Assembly: GCA_900318535.1 (NCBI GenBank)
Contig: ONKU01000017.1
Coordinates: forward strand, 1-64,000
Source of the DNA: an uncultured Prevotellaceae bacterium
Lineage (GTDB): Bacteria > Bacteroidota > Bacteroidia > Bacteroidales > Muribaculaceae
Direction of reading: 5' to 3'
DNA length: 64,000 nucleotides
In this document: piece after piece, positions 1 to 9,374 of the stretch
Numbering within the stretch: the stretch's first letter is position 1
Layout: each line of letters starts with the position of its first letter
Notes under the pieces: model-generated
Databases searched by the model: none
What the model was told of the DNA's origin: nothing
The model's input: only the letters and a program-made list of their open reading frames with translations
Translations under genes and position numbers: made by a program

Positions 1-426
1 GCCAAGGTAGAAAATATGGCCAGCATGTTCAGTGACTGCGATCATCTGCAGACCATCTATGTGAGTGATGAATGGAGCATAGCATCGTTGTTATTGTTAT
101 ATCCTTCAGGTACGTTTACTGGCTGTACGAGCCTTGTGGGTGGCCAGGGCACGGCCTATGATCCCGCCCATACGGGAGCCGATTATGCCCATATCGACGG
201 CGGACCCAGCAACCCGGGCTACTTCACCGAGAAGAACGCTGGCGGCCAGCGCGGTGACGTGAACGGCGACGGCAGCGTGAACATCAGCGACGTGACCGCT
301 CTGATCGACCTGTTGCTGGGCGGCGGTACAATCAGCAACCCCGAGGCCGACTGCAACCAGGACAGCAGCATCAACATCAGCGACGTCACCGCTCTGATCG
401 ACTACCTGCTCTCCGGTACTTGGTAA
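1..426 (+). CDS. BspA-like (DUF285) surface protein with dockerin-like tail, 3' end only
   Basis: The frame is already open at base 1 (reads AKVENMASMFSDC), so this is the C-terminal part of a longer gene. It shows one DUF285 leucine-rich repeat unit (VENMASMFSDC, LQTIYVSDEW). The module ending YAHIDGGPSNPGYFT follows, the same one that closes each repeat of the proteins at 38271 and 42751. The last ~58 residues hold two dockerin-type calcium-loop repeats (GDVNGDGSVNISDV and DCNQDSSINISDV), nearly identical to the tails of those two proteins. BspA-like proteins are secreted or surface adhesins. No cohesin partner is visible, so the tail may be a folding or anchoring module. The exact role is unknown. 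Confidence 0.85.
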   Translation, partial: AKVENMASMFSDCDHLQTIYVSDEWSIASLLLLYPSGTFTGCTSLVGGQGTAYDPAHTGADYAHIDGGPSNPGYFTEKNAGGQRGDVNGDGSVNISDVTALIDLLLGGGTISNPEADCNQDSSINISDVTALIDYLLSGTW

Positions 427-467
427 TGCTCGCGTTGCTCGCAGTTTAAAGTTTAGAGTTTAGAGGG

Positions 468-500
468 GCATCCGCGCTCAAATTGGGGCGCGGATGCTTT
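468..500 (+). terminator. Hairpin downstream of the first BspA-like gene
   Basis: A perfect 10-bp stem (468-477 with 488-497, GCATCCGCGC) with a 10-nt loop is followed by a T-rich run. It lies 42 bp after the stop codon of the partial gene and fits an intrinsic terminator. Confidence 0.65.
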
Positions 501-527
501 CGTTTCATTCGTTTCATTCGCCGACCC

Positions 528-612
528 AAAAACTTAGCGTCTTCGCGCCTTGGCGTGGGGCCAATGGAGCGCGGATACCATTGTATTTGTTGTATTTATT
601 GTTTTCTTTTTT
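528..612. repeat. Intergenic degenerate repeats
   Basis: Within the 427-739 gap, 528-558 carries degenerate copies of an ~8-bp unit (CTTAGCGT, CTTCGCGC, CTTGGCGT). The same unit recurs at 12165-12200. Bases 580-612 carry the AT-rich motif built on TTGTATTTATTGTTTTC that recurs at 58824-58903 and 62087-62170. No gene is supported in the rest of this gap apart from the two hairpins listed. Confidence 0.5.
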
Positions 613-679
613 GGTGAGTGGGGCAGATGCGACTGTAGTGAACATTTGAACACGTGAACAGTATCAGGAATAGTCAACC

Positions 680-718
680 AAGAAAGCCGGCAGTGCACAG
701 TTTGCCGGCTTTCTTTGT
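680..718. terminator. Convergent hairpin terminator
   Basis: A 13-bp perfect stem (680-692 with 703-715, core AGAAAGCCGGCA) with a 10-nt loop lies 22 bp beyond the stop of the minus-strand GH26 gene. It probably ends the seven-gene mannan operon. Confidence 0.7.
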
Positions 719-739
719 TATAGAATTACTATTATTAAA

Positions 740-1897
740 TTACTTCACCTTCTTGATGTCCTTGACAAAGAGGATTTTCTTGTTCTTTGCCATTTGCTTG
801 AAATCATCGGCTGTGGCGATGCCAGGCGCTGCACCAAAGTGCTCACGCTTGAAGTTGCGCCACGGCAGGAAATAGCAGGGATGGTGTTTCTCCATGATGG
901 GCAGCAACACGCGGCTCCACCAAGTAGCATCGGGCGAATTCTTGTAGCCGCACTCGGTGAATGCCAGTAATAAGCCATGCTCCTGGGCATAGGCATCCAG
1001 GAAGTCCATATCGGCATTACACTGCTTGACAAAATCTTCTTCGGTACCCCACTGATAGGCGTCAAGACCTAACAAATCAACACGCTCGTCACCAGGCCAA
1101 CGGTTGTAGAATTCCTGCGGATCGACACCCAAGTTGGGCGAGCAGCTCCACACGATGGACTTGGACAGGCTCTTATTGAGCTCATCTTGAGTGAGATTCC
1201 ACAAGCGCAGGAAATCCTCGTCGGTGCAATTGCCCTTGCCCCACCAGAACCATCCGCCGTTGTACTCATGCCAGGGACGGAAGATAACAGGAACAGGCTT
1301 ACCGTCCTTGTCGGTGAGCGAGAGGATGAATGCCTCCACACGTTTGAGCCACGTCATGAACTTGCTGTGGCCCTTGCCACCGGGCAAAATCTCCTTTACC
1401 GTGCTCTTGGGATCAAGGACAAGACCGAGCTGACCGGTTTTCTCAAGATAAGGCTTTGCTGCCTCAAACGACTTGATGTCACTCTCAATCCAGGCGGTGG
1501 TGCCCAGCATGGGATTGCGCGGATGCCATGACAGCGTTACGATACCGCCACGCTCGTGTTGCTTGATGATTTCTTCACGAATCCAATTGAACGGTACCGA
1601 ATCCAGGTTATTGTCGTCGCCCATCTCGATGCCGCCCAAGTCAAAGCCCATCACACCTGGGTAGTCGCCAACAAGGTCATAGGTGTCGGAACGGCCCTGC
1701 TCCCACTCCCAGGTGATGCCATAGAAAGGGTCGTCCTGATGGCCGTACATGATGCCGCGTTTCTGCAGCTTGGTGAGGCGCTCAATCAACTTTTGCGCCG
1801 GGGTTTTCTCAACTTTGGGTGCACGGGCTCCTGCCTGTGATGCGCAAAAAACAAGCAGCAGGGCGATGAGCAACAGTCTTGGTTTCATCATGTTCAT
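740..1897 (-). CDS. GH26 beta-mannanase (mannobiose-forming type)
   Basis: A 385-residue glycoside hydrolase family 26 enzyme with an N-terminal signal peptide (cleavage likely near AGA at 22-24) and no convincing lipobox, so probably periplasmic. The family's two catalytic glutamates are visible: acid/base E211 in RPWHEYNGGWFWWG and nucleophile E315 in AFTECG. The size and N-terminus resemble the Bacteroides fragilis enzyme that releases mannobiose from mannan. It is the last gene of the operon. Epimerase, GH130 and symporter genes upstream encode exactly the steps that consume mannobiose, which supports that product. Product length is inferred, not seen. Confidence 0.9.
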   Translation of the reverse strand: MNMMKPRLLLIALLLVFCASQAGARAPKVEKTPAQKLIERLTKLQKRGIMYGHQDDPFYGITWEWEQGRSDTYDLVGDYPGVMGFDLGGIEMGDDNNLDSVPFNWIREEIIKQHERGGIVTLSWHPRNPMLGTTAWIESDIKSFEAAKPYLEKTGQLGLVLDPKSTVKEILPGGKGHSKFMTWLKRVEAFILSLTDKDGKPVPVIFRPWHEYNGGWFWWGKGNCTDEDFLRLWNLTQDELNKSLSKSIVWSCSPNLGVDPQEFYNRWPGDERVDLLGLDAYQWGTEEDFVKQCNADMDFLDAYAQEHGLLLAFTECGYKNSPDATWWSRVLLPIMEKHHPCYFLPWRNFKREHFGAAPGIATADDFKQMAKNKKILFVKDIKKVK

Positions 1898-1911
1898 TTT
1901 TATTGTTTTTT

Positions 1912-1995
1912 TTAGTTTCTAGTCCTTAGTCCCTAGTCCTTAGTTTCTAGATATTCTAGAACTCCTAACTCCTAATTCCTAATTTCTAATTCCTC
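1912..1995. repeat. Low-complexity intergenic repeat tract
   Basis: The 96-bp gap between GH36 and GH26 is almost entirely a degenerate 7-8-bp repeat (TAGTTTCTAGTCCTTAGTCC, then CTAACTCCTAATTCC). Related tracts occur at 10558-10626, 23157-23186, 24699-24769 and 61519-61568. Confidence 0.7.
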
Positions 1996-4180
1996 ATCTT
2001 AGTTCGAAGATACGGCTGGCATAGTCGCTGGCCAGGGGCACTTCAAGACCGATGTCCATCAGGAAGCGGCCGGTGAAGGTCTTGCCGTCGAGTTGGCATG
2101 GCTTTTGGCCCACCTTGATGTTGCGCTCGGTGATGGTGTAACTGCGCTCGGGGTCGAGACCTGCAAGCTGGATGCGCGGCAGTGGCTGGTCAACGTAGTT
2201 GTCAACCTTGTAGACAAACCACACGGCATGGTCCATAGCATCGTTGCTGAACATGATGGACGAGACGCCCTTGCGGTTGTACGGCGAAATCAGACGATAG
2301 AGGTTGCCGGTCTGCACGACGGGGCGCAGCAACTTGTAGTCGGCAAACGCCTGTGTGCACTGGTCGTGTTCCTCCTGGCTCATGTGTCGCGGTTGCAGCT
2401 CCATGCCCAGGCGTCCGCTCATGGCCACGTCGCAGCGGAATTTGATGGGGATGACACGGCCGCCCGTGTTCCAATAAGGAGAGCCGCCGATGTGCTGTGC
2501 CATGGCGTTGGCAGGGAAGAAGTAGGAGGTCCCATACTGGATATAAACGCGCTGCAGGGCATCGTTGTTGTCGCTCACCCAGAACTCGTCGAAATAGGGC
2601 AGCAGGCCATAGTTGGCACGGCCACCACCCGAGGCACAGTCTTGAATGACCAGGTCGGGATACTTGGCGCGGATGCGCTTGAGCACGTTGATGAGTCCGC
2701 GGTGCCACAGGATGGAAATATTGTTCTGCTTGTCCTTGGGCAAGTACAGCGAGCCGTAGTTCTGAATTGAGGCATTGGCATCCCACTTGATATAAGCGAT
2801 GTCAGGATTCTGCGTCATCAGGTTATCTACGATGCCGAAGACAAAGTCCTGTACCTTGGGGTTGGTAAGGTCGAGCACAACCTGTGTGCCGCCACGGCCT
2901 TGTTTGAGTTCGCGACCCTTGGTCTGGAGCATCCAGTCGGGGTGTTTCTCGTAGAGTTCACTCACGGTGTTGCACATCTCGGGCTCAATCCAGATGCCGA
3001 ACTTGATGCCACGCTGACGGGCCGCCTGGGTGAGCGTGCTGATGCCGCCGGGCAGTTTGCGCTTGTCAACCACCCAGTCGCCCAACGACGAAGAGTCATT
3101 ATTGCGGGGATACTTGTCTCCAAACCAACCATCGTCCATCACGAACAGTTCACCGCCGAACTTGGCGATATCGTCCATCATGTTGATCATGGTTTCCTCC
3201 TTGATGTCAAACACGACGCCTTCCCACGAGTTGAGCAGGATGTCGCCCGTCTTCATGCCACGGTGGAACATGCCCTCGGTGCGTGCCCAGCGATGGATGG
3301 TGCGGCTGGCACCTCCCAGACCGTCCTCGGAGTAGGCAAGAGCCAGATGCGGAGTTTCAAAGAGTTCGTTGGGCTCGAGTACATATTCCGACGACATCGG
3401 GTCGATACCGGCATAGAACTGGTGCTGACGGTGGCCTGTGGTGTTGATGCGGAGTTCATAGTTGCCGCTCCAGCACAGGATGGCCGCAATGACGCGACCC
3501 GTGGCCTCCTGCGGTTCACCGTCGAGCGAAATCATCAGCTCGGGAGCGTCCATGTGCGAGTTGCGGGCGCCGTCGGTATTGCGGATGGTCTTCAGGCCTT
3601 GAGTAAGCGGTTCGGTCGTGGGTTCGGTCTCGGCTGCCCAGTTGCCGTGCAGGTGGCTGATCCACACGTCGCCTTGGCGCAGTGTCAAGTGCCCGGAATC
3701 GAAGCGCTTGAGCGTGATAGCACGTTTCTCCTTGTGGGAGATCTCAGTCCAAGTCTCAATCACGTCCACGTTTTTGTAGGCTTTATAGAACACTTTCACC
3801 GTGACGGGCAGCAGTTTGTCAGTCATTGTGAAAATGTGAAGCTGCGAGCGGTCGTCGCTGCTCGTTTCATAGTTGGTAACCTTGAGCTCGAGGTTCAGGT
3901 CGCCGTCGGCATGCTGCACCTGAATAGCAGGCAGTTGGATGGCGTCCACGGTGCCGAATGCGGGCAATGCCGAGAAGTTAAGGTCGGCACCACCGTCACG
4001 CAGTTGCTGCAGTGTGGCGCTCTTGTTGCCGTAGTAGCCCATGCGCAGGTCGCCGCCCTCATAGGCGTGCAGCACCAGCTGGGTGTTGGGCGTTTGTACA
4101 GCAACGTCACCCTGCCAAGCACTCATCGTGCCTGAGCCCAGGAAAATCATCGCTGCAAGGATAAGAGAGAATCTTTTCAT
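1994..4180 (-). CDS. GH36 alpha-galactosidase
   Basis: A 728-residue protein with a signal peptide (cleavage near residue 21) and the three-part GH36 architecture: N-terminal beta-supersandwich, central TIM barrel from about residue 310, C-terminal beta domain. Nucleophile D467 lies in AYIKWDAN and acid/base D537 in FWVSDNND. The substrate-binding GDWVVDKRKLPGG loop is also present. It would remove alpha-1,6-galactosyl side groups from galactomannan oligosaccharides in the periplasm before GH26 cuts the backbone. It lies 36 bp downstream of the GH94 gene in the same operon. Length is normal for the family. Confidence 0.93.
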   Translation of the reverse strand: MKRFSLILAAMIFLGSGTMSAWQGDVAVQTPNTQLVLHAYEGGDLRMGYYGNKSATLQQLRDGGADLNFSALPAFGTVDAIQLPAIQVQHADGDLNLELKVTNYETSSDDRSQLHIFTMTDKLLPVTVKVFYKAYKNVDVIETWTEISHKEKRAITLKRFDSGHLTLRQGDVWISHLHGNWAAETEPTTEPLTQGLKTIRNTDGARNSHMDAPELMISLDGEPQEATGRVIAAILCWSGNYELRINTTGHRQHQFYAGIDPMSSEYVLEPNELFETPHLALAYSEDGLGGASRTIHRWARTEGMFHRGMKTGDILLNSWEGVVFDIKEETMINMMDDIAKFGGELFVMDDGWFGDKYPRNNDSSSLGDWVVDKRKLPGGISTLTQAARQRGIKFGIWIEPEMCNTVSELYEKHPDWMLQTKGRELKQGRGGTQVVLDLTNPKVQDFVFGIVDNLMTQNPDIAYIKWDANASIQNYGSLYLPKDKQNNISILWHRGLINVLKRIRAKYPDLVIQDCASGGGRANYGLLPYFDEFWVSDNNDALQRVYIQYGTSYFFPANAMAQHIGGSPYWNTGGRVIPIKFRCDVAMSGRLGMELQPRHMSQEEHDQCTQAFADYKLLRPVVQTGNLYRLISPYNRKGVSSIMFSNDAMDHAVWFVYKVDNYVDQPLPRIQLAGLDPERSYTITERNIKVGQKPCQLDGKTFTGRFLMDIGLEVPLASDYASRIFELR

Positions 4181-4216
4181 CGTTTTGATATATTATTGTT
4201 AATGTTGTTCAACTGT

Positions 4217-6712
4217 TCAATCAAGAGATGATCCCATGACGACGTCGACAATGTGCTTGCCGGACTGTGCGGGCACGACAGCACCCTCGACGGGCATTCC
4301 ATCAACAGTCATCTTGGCAACGCCCTTGCTCATGCCCTTGGGGTTGCTCACATGGATTTCATATTCCCCACCGCGGAAACGCCTGGTCACCGTGTAGTCG
4401 TGCGCTGTCTTGGGCAGACACGGGTCGATGAGCAGACCGTCATAGTGCGGCTTGATGCCAAGAATGAATTCCGACACGGTGTACCACATCCACGCTGCGG
4501 TGCCAGTGAGCCATGAGTTCTTGCCCTCACCGGGACGATAGGCGTCCTTGCCTGCCACCATTTGGCAGTTGACATAGGGCTCGACCTTGTGCAGCGTCTG
4601 GCGGTCCTCCTCGACGTAGCTGGGCAGAATCTTCTTGTAGTGGCTCCAAGCGTCATCGCCGCGGGCAGCCACCGTCTCGCCGATGATGACCCAAGGATTG
4701 TTGTGGCAGAAGATGCCTGCATTCTCCTTGTAGCCCTCGGGATAGGAGCTGATTTCACCCATCTCGACATGATAGGTGGTGAAAGCAGGATTGTTGAGCA
4801 CGATGCCGTGTTCGCATTCCAGGCGTTCTTTCACCGAGTCGAGCGAACGCTCCACGAGTCCTTCTTCCAGACCGATGCCCGCCATGGTGCACCAGCCCTG
4901 TGACTCGATGAAGATTTTGCCTTCCTCGCACTCGTCGCTGCCGATTTTGTTGCCATAGAAGTCATAGGCACGCAGATACCATTCACCGTCCCAGCCATGA
5001 GCCTTGACGGCATTGACCATCTCGTCGACATGCCGCTTGGCACGGTCGGCCTCGGCGGCAAAATCGATATCTGTGAGATTTTGCATTGTCTTGATGTGGT
5101 CAGGCAGAATCTTGCAGAGTTCGACGTAGTCTTTGCCTGTCACGACAAACAGACCGGCAATCATCACTGACTCGGCTTGTGAGCCCTCAGTCTTGTTCTC
5201 GGTGGTCTGGAAACTCTCGTTGGGGTCCCAGGAGAAGCAGTTCAGATTCAGGCAGTCGTTCCAGTCGGCGCGGCCGATGAGGGGCAGACTGTGCGGCCCC
5301 AGGTTATTGACCACGTGGTTGAATGACACTTGCAGGTGCTCAAACAGCGTGACCTCGGTGCCCGGTTGGTTGTCAAACGGAACCATTTCGTCAAGAATCG
5401 AGAAGTCTCCCGTTTCTTTGATATAGGCCACGGTGCCGAAGATGAGCCAGCAGGGGTCATCATTGAAGCCGCCGCCGATGTCGTTGTTGCCGCGCTTGGT
5501 CAATGGCTGATACTGATGATAGCAGCCGCCGTCGGGGAACTGCGTCGAGGCGATGTCGATGATGCGCTCACGTGCACGCTCGGGGATGAGGTGTACAAAG
5601 CCCACGAGGTCCTGGTTGCTGTCGCGGAATCCCATGCCGCGTCCGATGCCGCTCTCGAAGAAAGAGGCCGAGCGTGACATGCAGAAGGTGACCATGCACT
5701 GATATTGGTTCCAAATATTGACCATGCGGTCGAGTTTATCGTTACCGGTGTTTGCCGTGTAGATGTTGAGCAGGTTGTCCCAATAGTTGCACAGTTCGGC
5801 AAAAGCAGCATCCACTTTTTCGCTGGTGTCGAAGCGTGCCATCATTGCCTGAGCCTGCGTCTTGTTGATGACCTGGGGAGCGATGAATTTCTCCTCTTGC
5901 CTGTTCTCGACATAGCCCAGCATGAAGATATAGTCACGGCTTTCACCAGGCTGCAGTTCCACCTCGATGTAGTGCGAAGCGACGGGGCTCCAACCGTGGG
6001 CATGGCTGTTGCGCGGACGGCCTTCGATGACGGCATCAGGATTGGCAAACTCATTATAGAGGCCGATGAACGTCTCACGGTCGGTATCATAGCCTTGGAT
6101 AGGAACGTTCACACCGTAAAATGCGTAGTGATTGCGGCGCTCGCGGTATTCGGTCTTGTGGTAGATGACCGAGCCCTCGATTTCGACCTCTCCGGTCGAG
6201 AAGTTGCGCTGGAAGTTCTCCATGTCGGTCGCTGCATTCCACAGGCACCATTCGGCAAAGGAGAACAACTTGAGGCGCTTTACCTCATTGCTGTTGTTGG
6301 TGAGCGTGAGCTTCTGCACCTCGGCCCATGTGTGCAGGGGCACAAAGAACAGCACCGATGCCTCGACACCGTTTTTGCTGCCCGTGATGCGGGTGTAGTT
6401 CATGCCATGACGGCACTCATAGCTGTCGAGCGGCGTCTTGCAGGGCTTCCATCCCGGATTCCACACGGTGCCGCCATCGTTGATGTAGAAGTAGCGGCCG
6501 CCGTTGTCCATGGGCACGCCGTTGTAGCGGTAGCGTGTCAAGCGGCGGAACTTGGCGTCCTTGTAGAAGGAATAGCCGCCGGCCGTGTTGGAAATCAGCG
6601 AGAAGAAATCCTCGTTGCCCAGGTAGTTGATCCAGGGCCACGGCGTCTGCGGGTCGGTGATGACATATTCGCGGTGTTGGTCGTCAAAGTGACCGTATCT
6701 TTTGTTATCCAT
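4217..6712 (-). CDS. GH94 cellobiose phosphorylase
   Basis: An 831-residue protein without a signal peptide, hence cytoplasmic. The N-terminus ([20 protein letters not shown], then [20 protein letters not shown]) is characteristic of cellobiose phosphorylase, and the catalytic loop [10 protein letters not shown] (residues 481-490) holds the general-acid aspartate (D483 or D486). The reaction is cellobiose + phosphate to glucose 1-phosphate + glucose. It starts 9 bp after the epimerase gene ends. In a mannan operon it would handle the Glc-Glc units that glucomannan yields, complementing GH130, which handles Man-Glc. Other GH94 specificities (cellodextrin, laminaribiose) cannot be fully excluded. 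Confidence 0.88.
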   Translation of the reverse strand: MDNKRYGHFDDQHREYVITDPQTPWPWINYLGNEDFFSLISNTAGGYSFYKDAKFRRLTRYRYNGVPMDNGGRYFYINDGGTVWNPGWKPCKTPLDSYECRHGMNYTRITGSKNGVEASVLFFVPLHTWAEVQKLTLTNNSNEVKRLKLFSFAEWCLWNAATDMENFQRNFSTGEVEIEGSVIYHKTEYRERRNHYAFYGVNVPIQGYDTDRETFIGLYNEFANPDAVIEGRPRNSHAHGWSPVASHYIEVELQPGESRDYIFMLGYVENRQEEKFIAPQVINKTQAQAMMARFDTSEKVDAAFAELCNYWDNLLNIYTANTGNDKLDRMVNIWNQYQCMVTFCMSRSASFFESGIGRGMGFRDSNQDLVGFVHLIPERARERIIDIASTQFPDGGCYHQYQPLTKRGNNDIGGGFNDDPCWLIFGTVAYIKETGDFSILDEMVPFDNQPGTEVTLFEHLQVSFNHVVNNLGPHSLPLIGRADWNDCLNLNCFSWDPNESFQTTENKTEGSQAESVMIAGLFVVTGKDYVELCKILPDHIKTMQNLTDIDFAAEADRAKRHVDEMVNAVKAHGWDGEWYLRAYDFYGNKIGSDECEEGKIFIESQGWCTMAGIGLEEGLVERSLDSVKERLECEHGIVLNNPAFTTYHVEMGEISSYPEGYKENAGIFCHNNPWVIIGETVAARGDDAWSHYKKILPSYVEEDRQTLHKVEPYVNCQMVAGKDAYRPGEGKNSWLTGTAAWMWYTVSEFILGIKPHYDGLLIDPCLPKTAHDYTVTRRFRGGEYEIHVSNPKGMSKGVAKMTVDGMPVEGAVVPAQSGKHIVDVVMGSSLD

Positions 6713-6721
6713 ATCTTATAA

Positions 6722-7957
6722 TTATTGTTCGAAATTGCGTTCCATGATTTCAAGACACATGCGCGAGTTGTGATAAGGGCATTTCCAGAAGCCCGCCTTG
6801 TCGTCGCGGCGGTTGATGTTGCCCTGGGCATCGCGACTCCAGAACCACTCGCCGCCCTCGAGGTCGATGAGGTTGTCCTTGATGTATTGCCAGCAGTGCA
6901 GCGCCTTTTGCAGCGCGCTCTCGTCGCCGAAGTGCTGATACAGGTTAATAAATCCTACCACCGTTTCGGCCTGTACCCACCAGTGGCGGTCGTCATCGAC
7001 ATAACCGGTGTCAAGATTGGCCTCGTGTACCATCGACCCGTCGGCATTCAGGCCTTTTTCGCTGGCTTTTGCCACGAGTTTCACGATGGGTTCCACTTTG
7101 TCAAGCACGGCCTGGTCGCCCAGCACCAGTGCAGCCTCGTGCATGAGCCATGAGCACTCGATGTCGTGTCCGTAACTCTCGAGAGCACCAGCCTCGCGGG
7201 TCCAGTCCATGTCAAAGAACAGGTCCAGATGATGTGTCTCGGGATTCAGGATCTTATCGGTGAAAATATCGATGAGGTTACGCAGGGCTTTCTCCACACG
7301 GTCCACAACGTCACTAGACACTGGGCTGGCCTCGCATTCCATGAGGCAGCGGTACAGGTTGGTGTAGGGCTCGATGATGTGGAGATGGGTGTTCTGCGAC
7401 TTGGGGAAGTTGGCATCGAGTTCCGACAGGCGCATGTCGGCTATCTCCTTCCATTCACGCGTTTGAGCCTCGATATAGCCGTTGTTCACCTTGTCTAACG
7501 AATGCTGCTCGATGCAGTCAAACAACTTGATGGCATAATCCAGCGCCTGCTGGTCGCCGGTAGCTCGGGCATATTCGCTCAGGCCATAGATCATGAACCC
7601 GATGGCGTAGAATTGCTTCTTGGTATCTTTGGGATTGCCCAGATAGTTCACCGACCAGTAGGTGCCGCCGAATTGGTTGTCGTAGAAATACTCGATAATG
7701 TAGTCCTTGATGAGTGTTGCCGCCATCAGGTACTCGGGATTGCCCAGCACGCGGTAAGCAGCCGAGAAGGCCCACAGGATGCGGGCCGAGAGGATGCCGC
7801 CCTTGTCGGCGTCCTTGACAAGCTGGCCCTCACCGGTCATCTGGCCGTAGAAACCGCCGTGTTCGTCGTCTATCATATTGGATAGCCAAAAGTCCAGGAT
7901 GTTGTTTTCCAACACATCCTGAACTTCGGCTTTCAGCGTCTTGATATCGTCGTTCAT
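6722..7957 (-). CDS. Cellobiose/mannobiose 2-epimerase
   Basis: A 411-residue cytoplasmic protein of the N-acyl-glucosamine 2-epimerase (alpha6/alpha6 barrel) superfamily. Motifs THLHIIEPYTNLYR (190-203), SYGHDIECSW (261-270), RHWWVQAE (324-331) and CPYHNSRM (393-400) supply the active-site histidines. H264 and H396 are spaced like the catalytic pair known in characterised cellobiose 2-epimerases, with H191/H193 as the third. The enzyme inverts C2 of the reducing sugar, turning beta-1,4-mannobiose into mannosyl-glucose, the substrate of the GH130 gene in this operon. It is 1 bp from the symporter gene and 9 bp from GH94, so translation is probably coupled. Confidence 0.92.
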   Translation of the reverse strand: MNDDIKTLKAEVQDVLENNILDFWLSNMIDDEHGGFYGQMTGEGQLVKDADKGGILSARILWAFSAAYRVLGNPEYLMAATLIKDYIIEYFYDNQFGGTYWSVNYLGNPKDTKKQFYAIGFMIYGLSEYARATGDQQALDYAIKLFDCIEQHSLDKVNNGYIEAQTREWKEIADMRLSELDANFPKSQNTHLHIIEPYTNLYRCLMECEASPVSSDVVDRVEKALRNLIDIFTDKILNPETHHLDLFFDMDWTREAGALESYGHDIECSWLMHEAALVLGDQAVLDKVEPIVKLVAKASEKGLNADGSMVHEANLDTGYVDDDRHWWVQAETVVGFINLYQHFGDESALQKALHCWQYIKDNLIDLEGGEWFWSRDAQGNINRRDDKAGFWKCPYHNSRMCLEIMERNFEQ

Positions 7958-7958
7958 C

Positions 7959-9302
7959 TTACTTCTTGATGGGATACAGATGGAGCAGGTAAAGCATGAT
8001 GACAGTAATGGCAGCAGGGAAGAGCGAGAACAGCGCCCAAACCATGTTGCGGACTGATTCCTCGTCGGTGATGGTTACCACCGTCTGGCCCGTGGCAGGG
8101 TCAGTACCCGAGATGAAGCCGGCGATGCCCAACAGCAGGGCAACCAGCGAACCCGAGATGGCCGTGCCAAACTTCTGTGCCATCGTACCCGACGAGAAGA
8201 TGAGGCCCGTCGACGAGGTGCCGTTCTTCTCGGTGGCATAGTCGGCCACGTCGGCATACATCGACCACAGCAGCGGGGAATAGAGGCCCACGCCAACCGA
8301 AGTGAGGATAACGATGCCCACCAATACCCAAATGTACTTGGGATCCATCGGTACAAAGAAGAAGGCAATGGAGAACACCATGCAGATGATGGCTGCAACG
8401 GCAAAGGCTTTGCGCTTTGAGCCCATCCACTGGGTGAACTTGGGCGACAGACCGCCAAAGATCATGCAGGTCACCTCGCCAAAGGTCATGAATACCGTGT
8501 AGTTGATGATCAGGCCGCTCACGGTCACGTCACCGTGCAGACAGTATTCCATCAGGTATCCGGCCACAGCATAGCGGAAGCCGTTGAAGAAGTTGGTGCA
8601 GATGCCGATGAGCGTCAGGTAAATCCAAGGCTTGTTCTTGAACAGGTCGGCAAACGGCTTGAAGGAGAATTTCTCGGCACGAATGGGTTTCAGACGCTCT
8701 TTGGTCAGCAGACCGCAGGCCAGCGTCATGATTGTGGCCACGAAGCCAAGGCCAGCGCCTAGCACGGCATATTGATGTGCCTCGGTGCCGCCTACCATCT
8801 TCTGCAGGTAGGGGAACGAGAGCAGGGTGATAAAGCCCATGGCATAGGCGCCTACCATGCGGAACGACGAGAACTGGTTCTTCTCGTTGTCGTCATCGGT
8901 CATCACGCCCAGCAGCGAGCCGTAAGGCACGTTGACGGCAGTGTAAACGGCCATCATGAGCAGATAGAGCGTGTAGGCATAGATGCGCTTGCCCACGGGA
9001 CCGAAGTCGGGGGTATAGAGCAGCAGGGCGAATACCAGGCCCAAGGGGATGGCACCGAAGATGAGCCAGGGACGATAGGTACCCCAGCGTGACTGGGTGC
9101 GGTCGGCCAGACTGCCCATCAAGGGGTCGGTGACGACGTCAAACATGCGGGCGATGAGCATCAGCGTTGCCGTGTCGGCAACCGTGAGGCCAAAGACGTT
9201 GGTGAAAAACAACGGGAAAGCGATTGACATGACTTTCCAGGTAATGCCACCGGCAGCCGCATCACCGAGGGCGTAGCCGATTTTTTCTTTTAAACTTGCC
9301 AT
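7959..9302 (-). CDS. GPH-family (MelB-like) sugar:cation symporter
   Basis: A 447-residue inner-membrane protein with about 12 hydrophobic segments. The N-terminus KIGYALGDAAAGGITWKV and the motif MFDVVTDPLMGSLADRTQSRWGTYRPW (split here as residues ~48-74) mark the glycoside-pentoside-hexuronide symporter family. Its place between epimerase and GH130 genes implies uptake of beta-mannobiose or related disaccharides from periplasm to cytoplasm. Substrate is inferred from context. Length is usual for the family. Confidence 0.9.
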   Translation of the reverse strand: MASLKEKIGYALGDAAAGGITWKVMSIAFPLFFTNVFGLTVADTATLMLIARMFDVVTDPLMGSLADRTQSRWGTYRPWLIFGAIPLGLVFALLLYTPDFGPVGKRIYAYTLYLLMMAVYTAVNVPYGSLLGVMTDDDNEKNQFSSFRMVGAYAMGFITLLSFPYLQKMVGGTEAHQYAVLGAGLGFVATIMTLACGLLTKERLKPIRAEKFSFKPFADLFKNKPWIYLTLIGICTNFFNGFRYAVAGYLMEYCLHGDVTVSGLIINYTVFMTFGEVTCMIFGGLSPKFTQWMGSKRKAFAVAAIICMVFSIAFFFVPMDPKYIWVLVGIVILTSVGVGLYSPLLWSMYADVADYATEKNGTSSTGLIFSSGTMAQKFGTAISGSLVALLLGIAGFISGTDPATGQTVVTITDEESVRNMVWALFSLFPAAITVIMLYLLHLYPIKK

Positions 9303-9374
9303 TTCTGTTAGTTAGGAGTTAGGAGTGATGAGTTATGAGTTGTTTACCGCTCCTCGTTTATGATTGGTTATTAT

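Noticed and set aside
654-875. Plus-strand 73-codon ORF
   Set aside because: It spans the terminator hairpin and runs antisense into the GH26 3' end, and its sequence has no protein-like features.
2900-4135. Plus-strand ORF of 411 codons opposite GH36
   Set aside because: It lies wholly antisense to a full-length GH36 with both catalytic aspartates and has no family match or promoter.
5705-6721. Long plus-strand ORF (338 codons) opposite GH94
   Set aside because: It is an antisense shadow of a well-supported GH94 gene. Its predicted protein is Val/Ala/Asp-rich with no recognisable domain, typical of the reverse frame of GC-rich genes.
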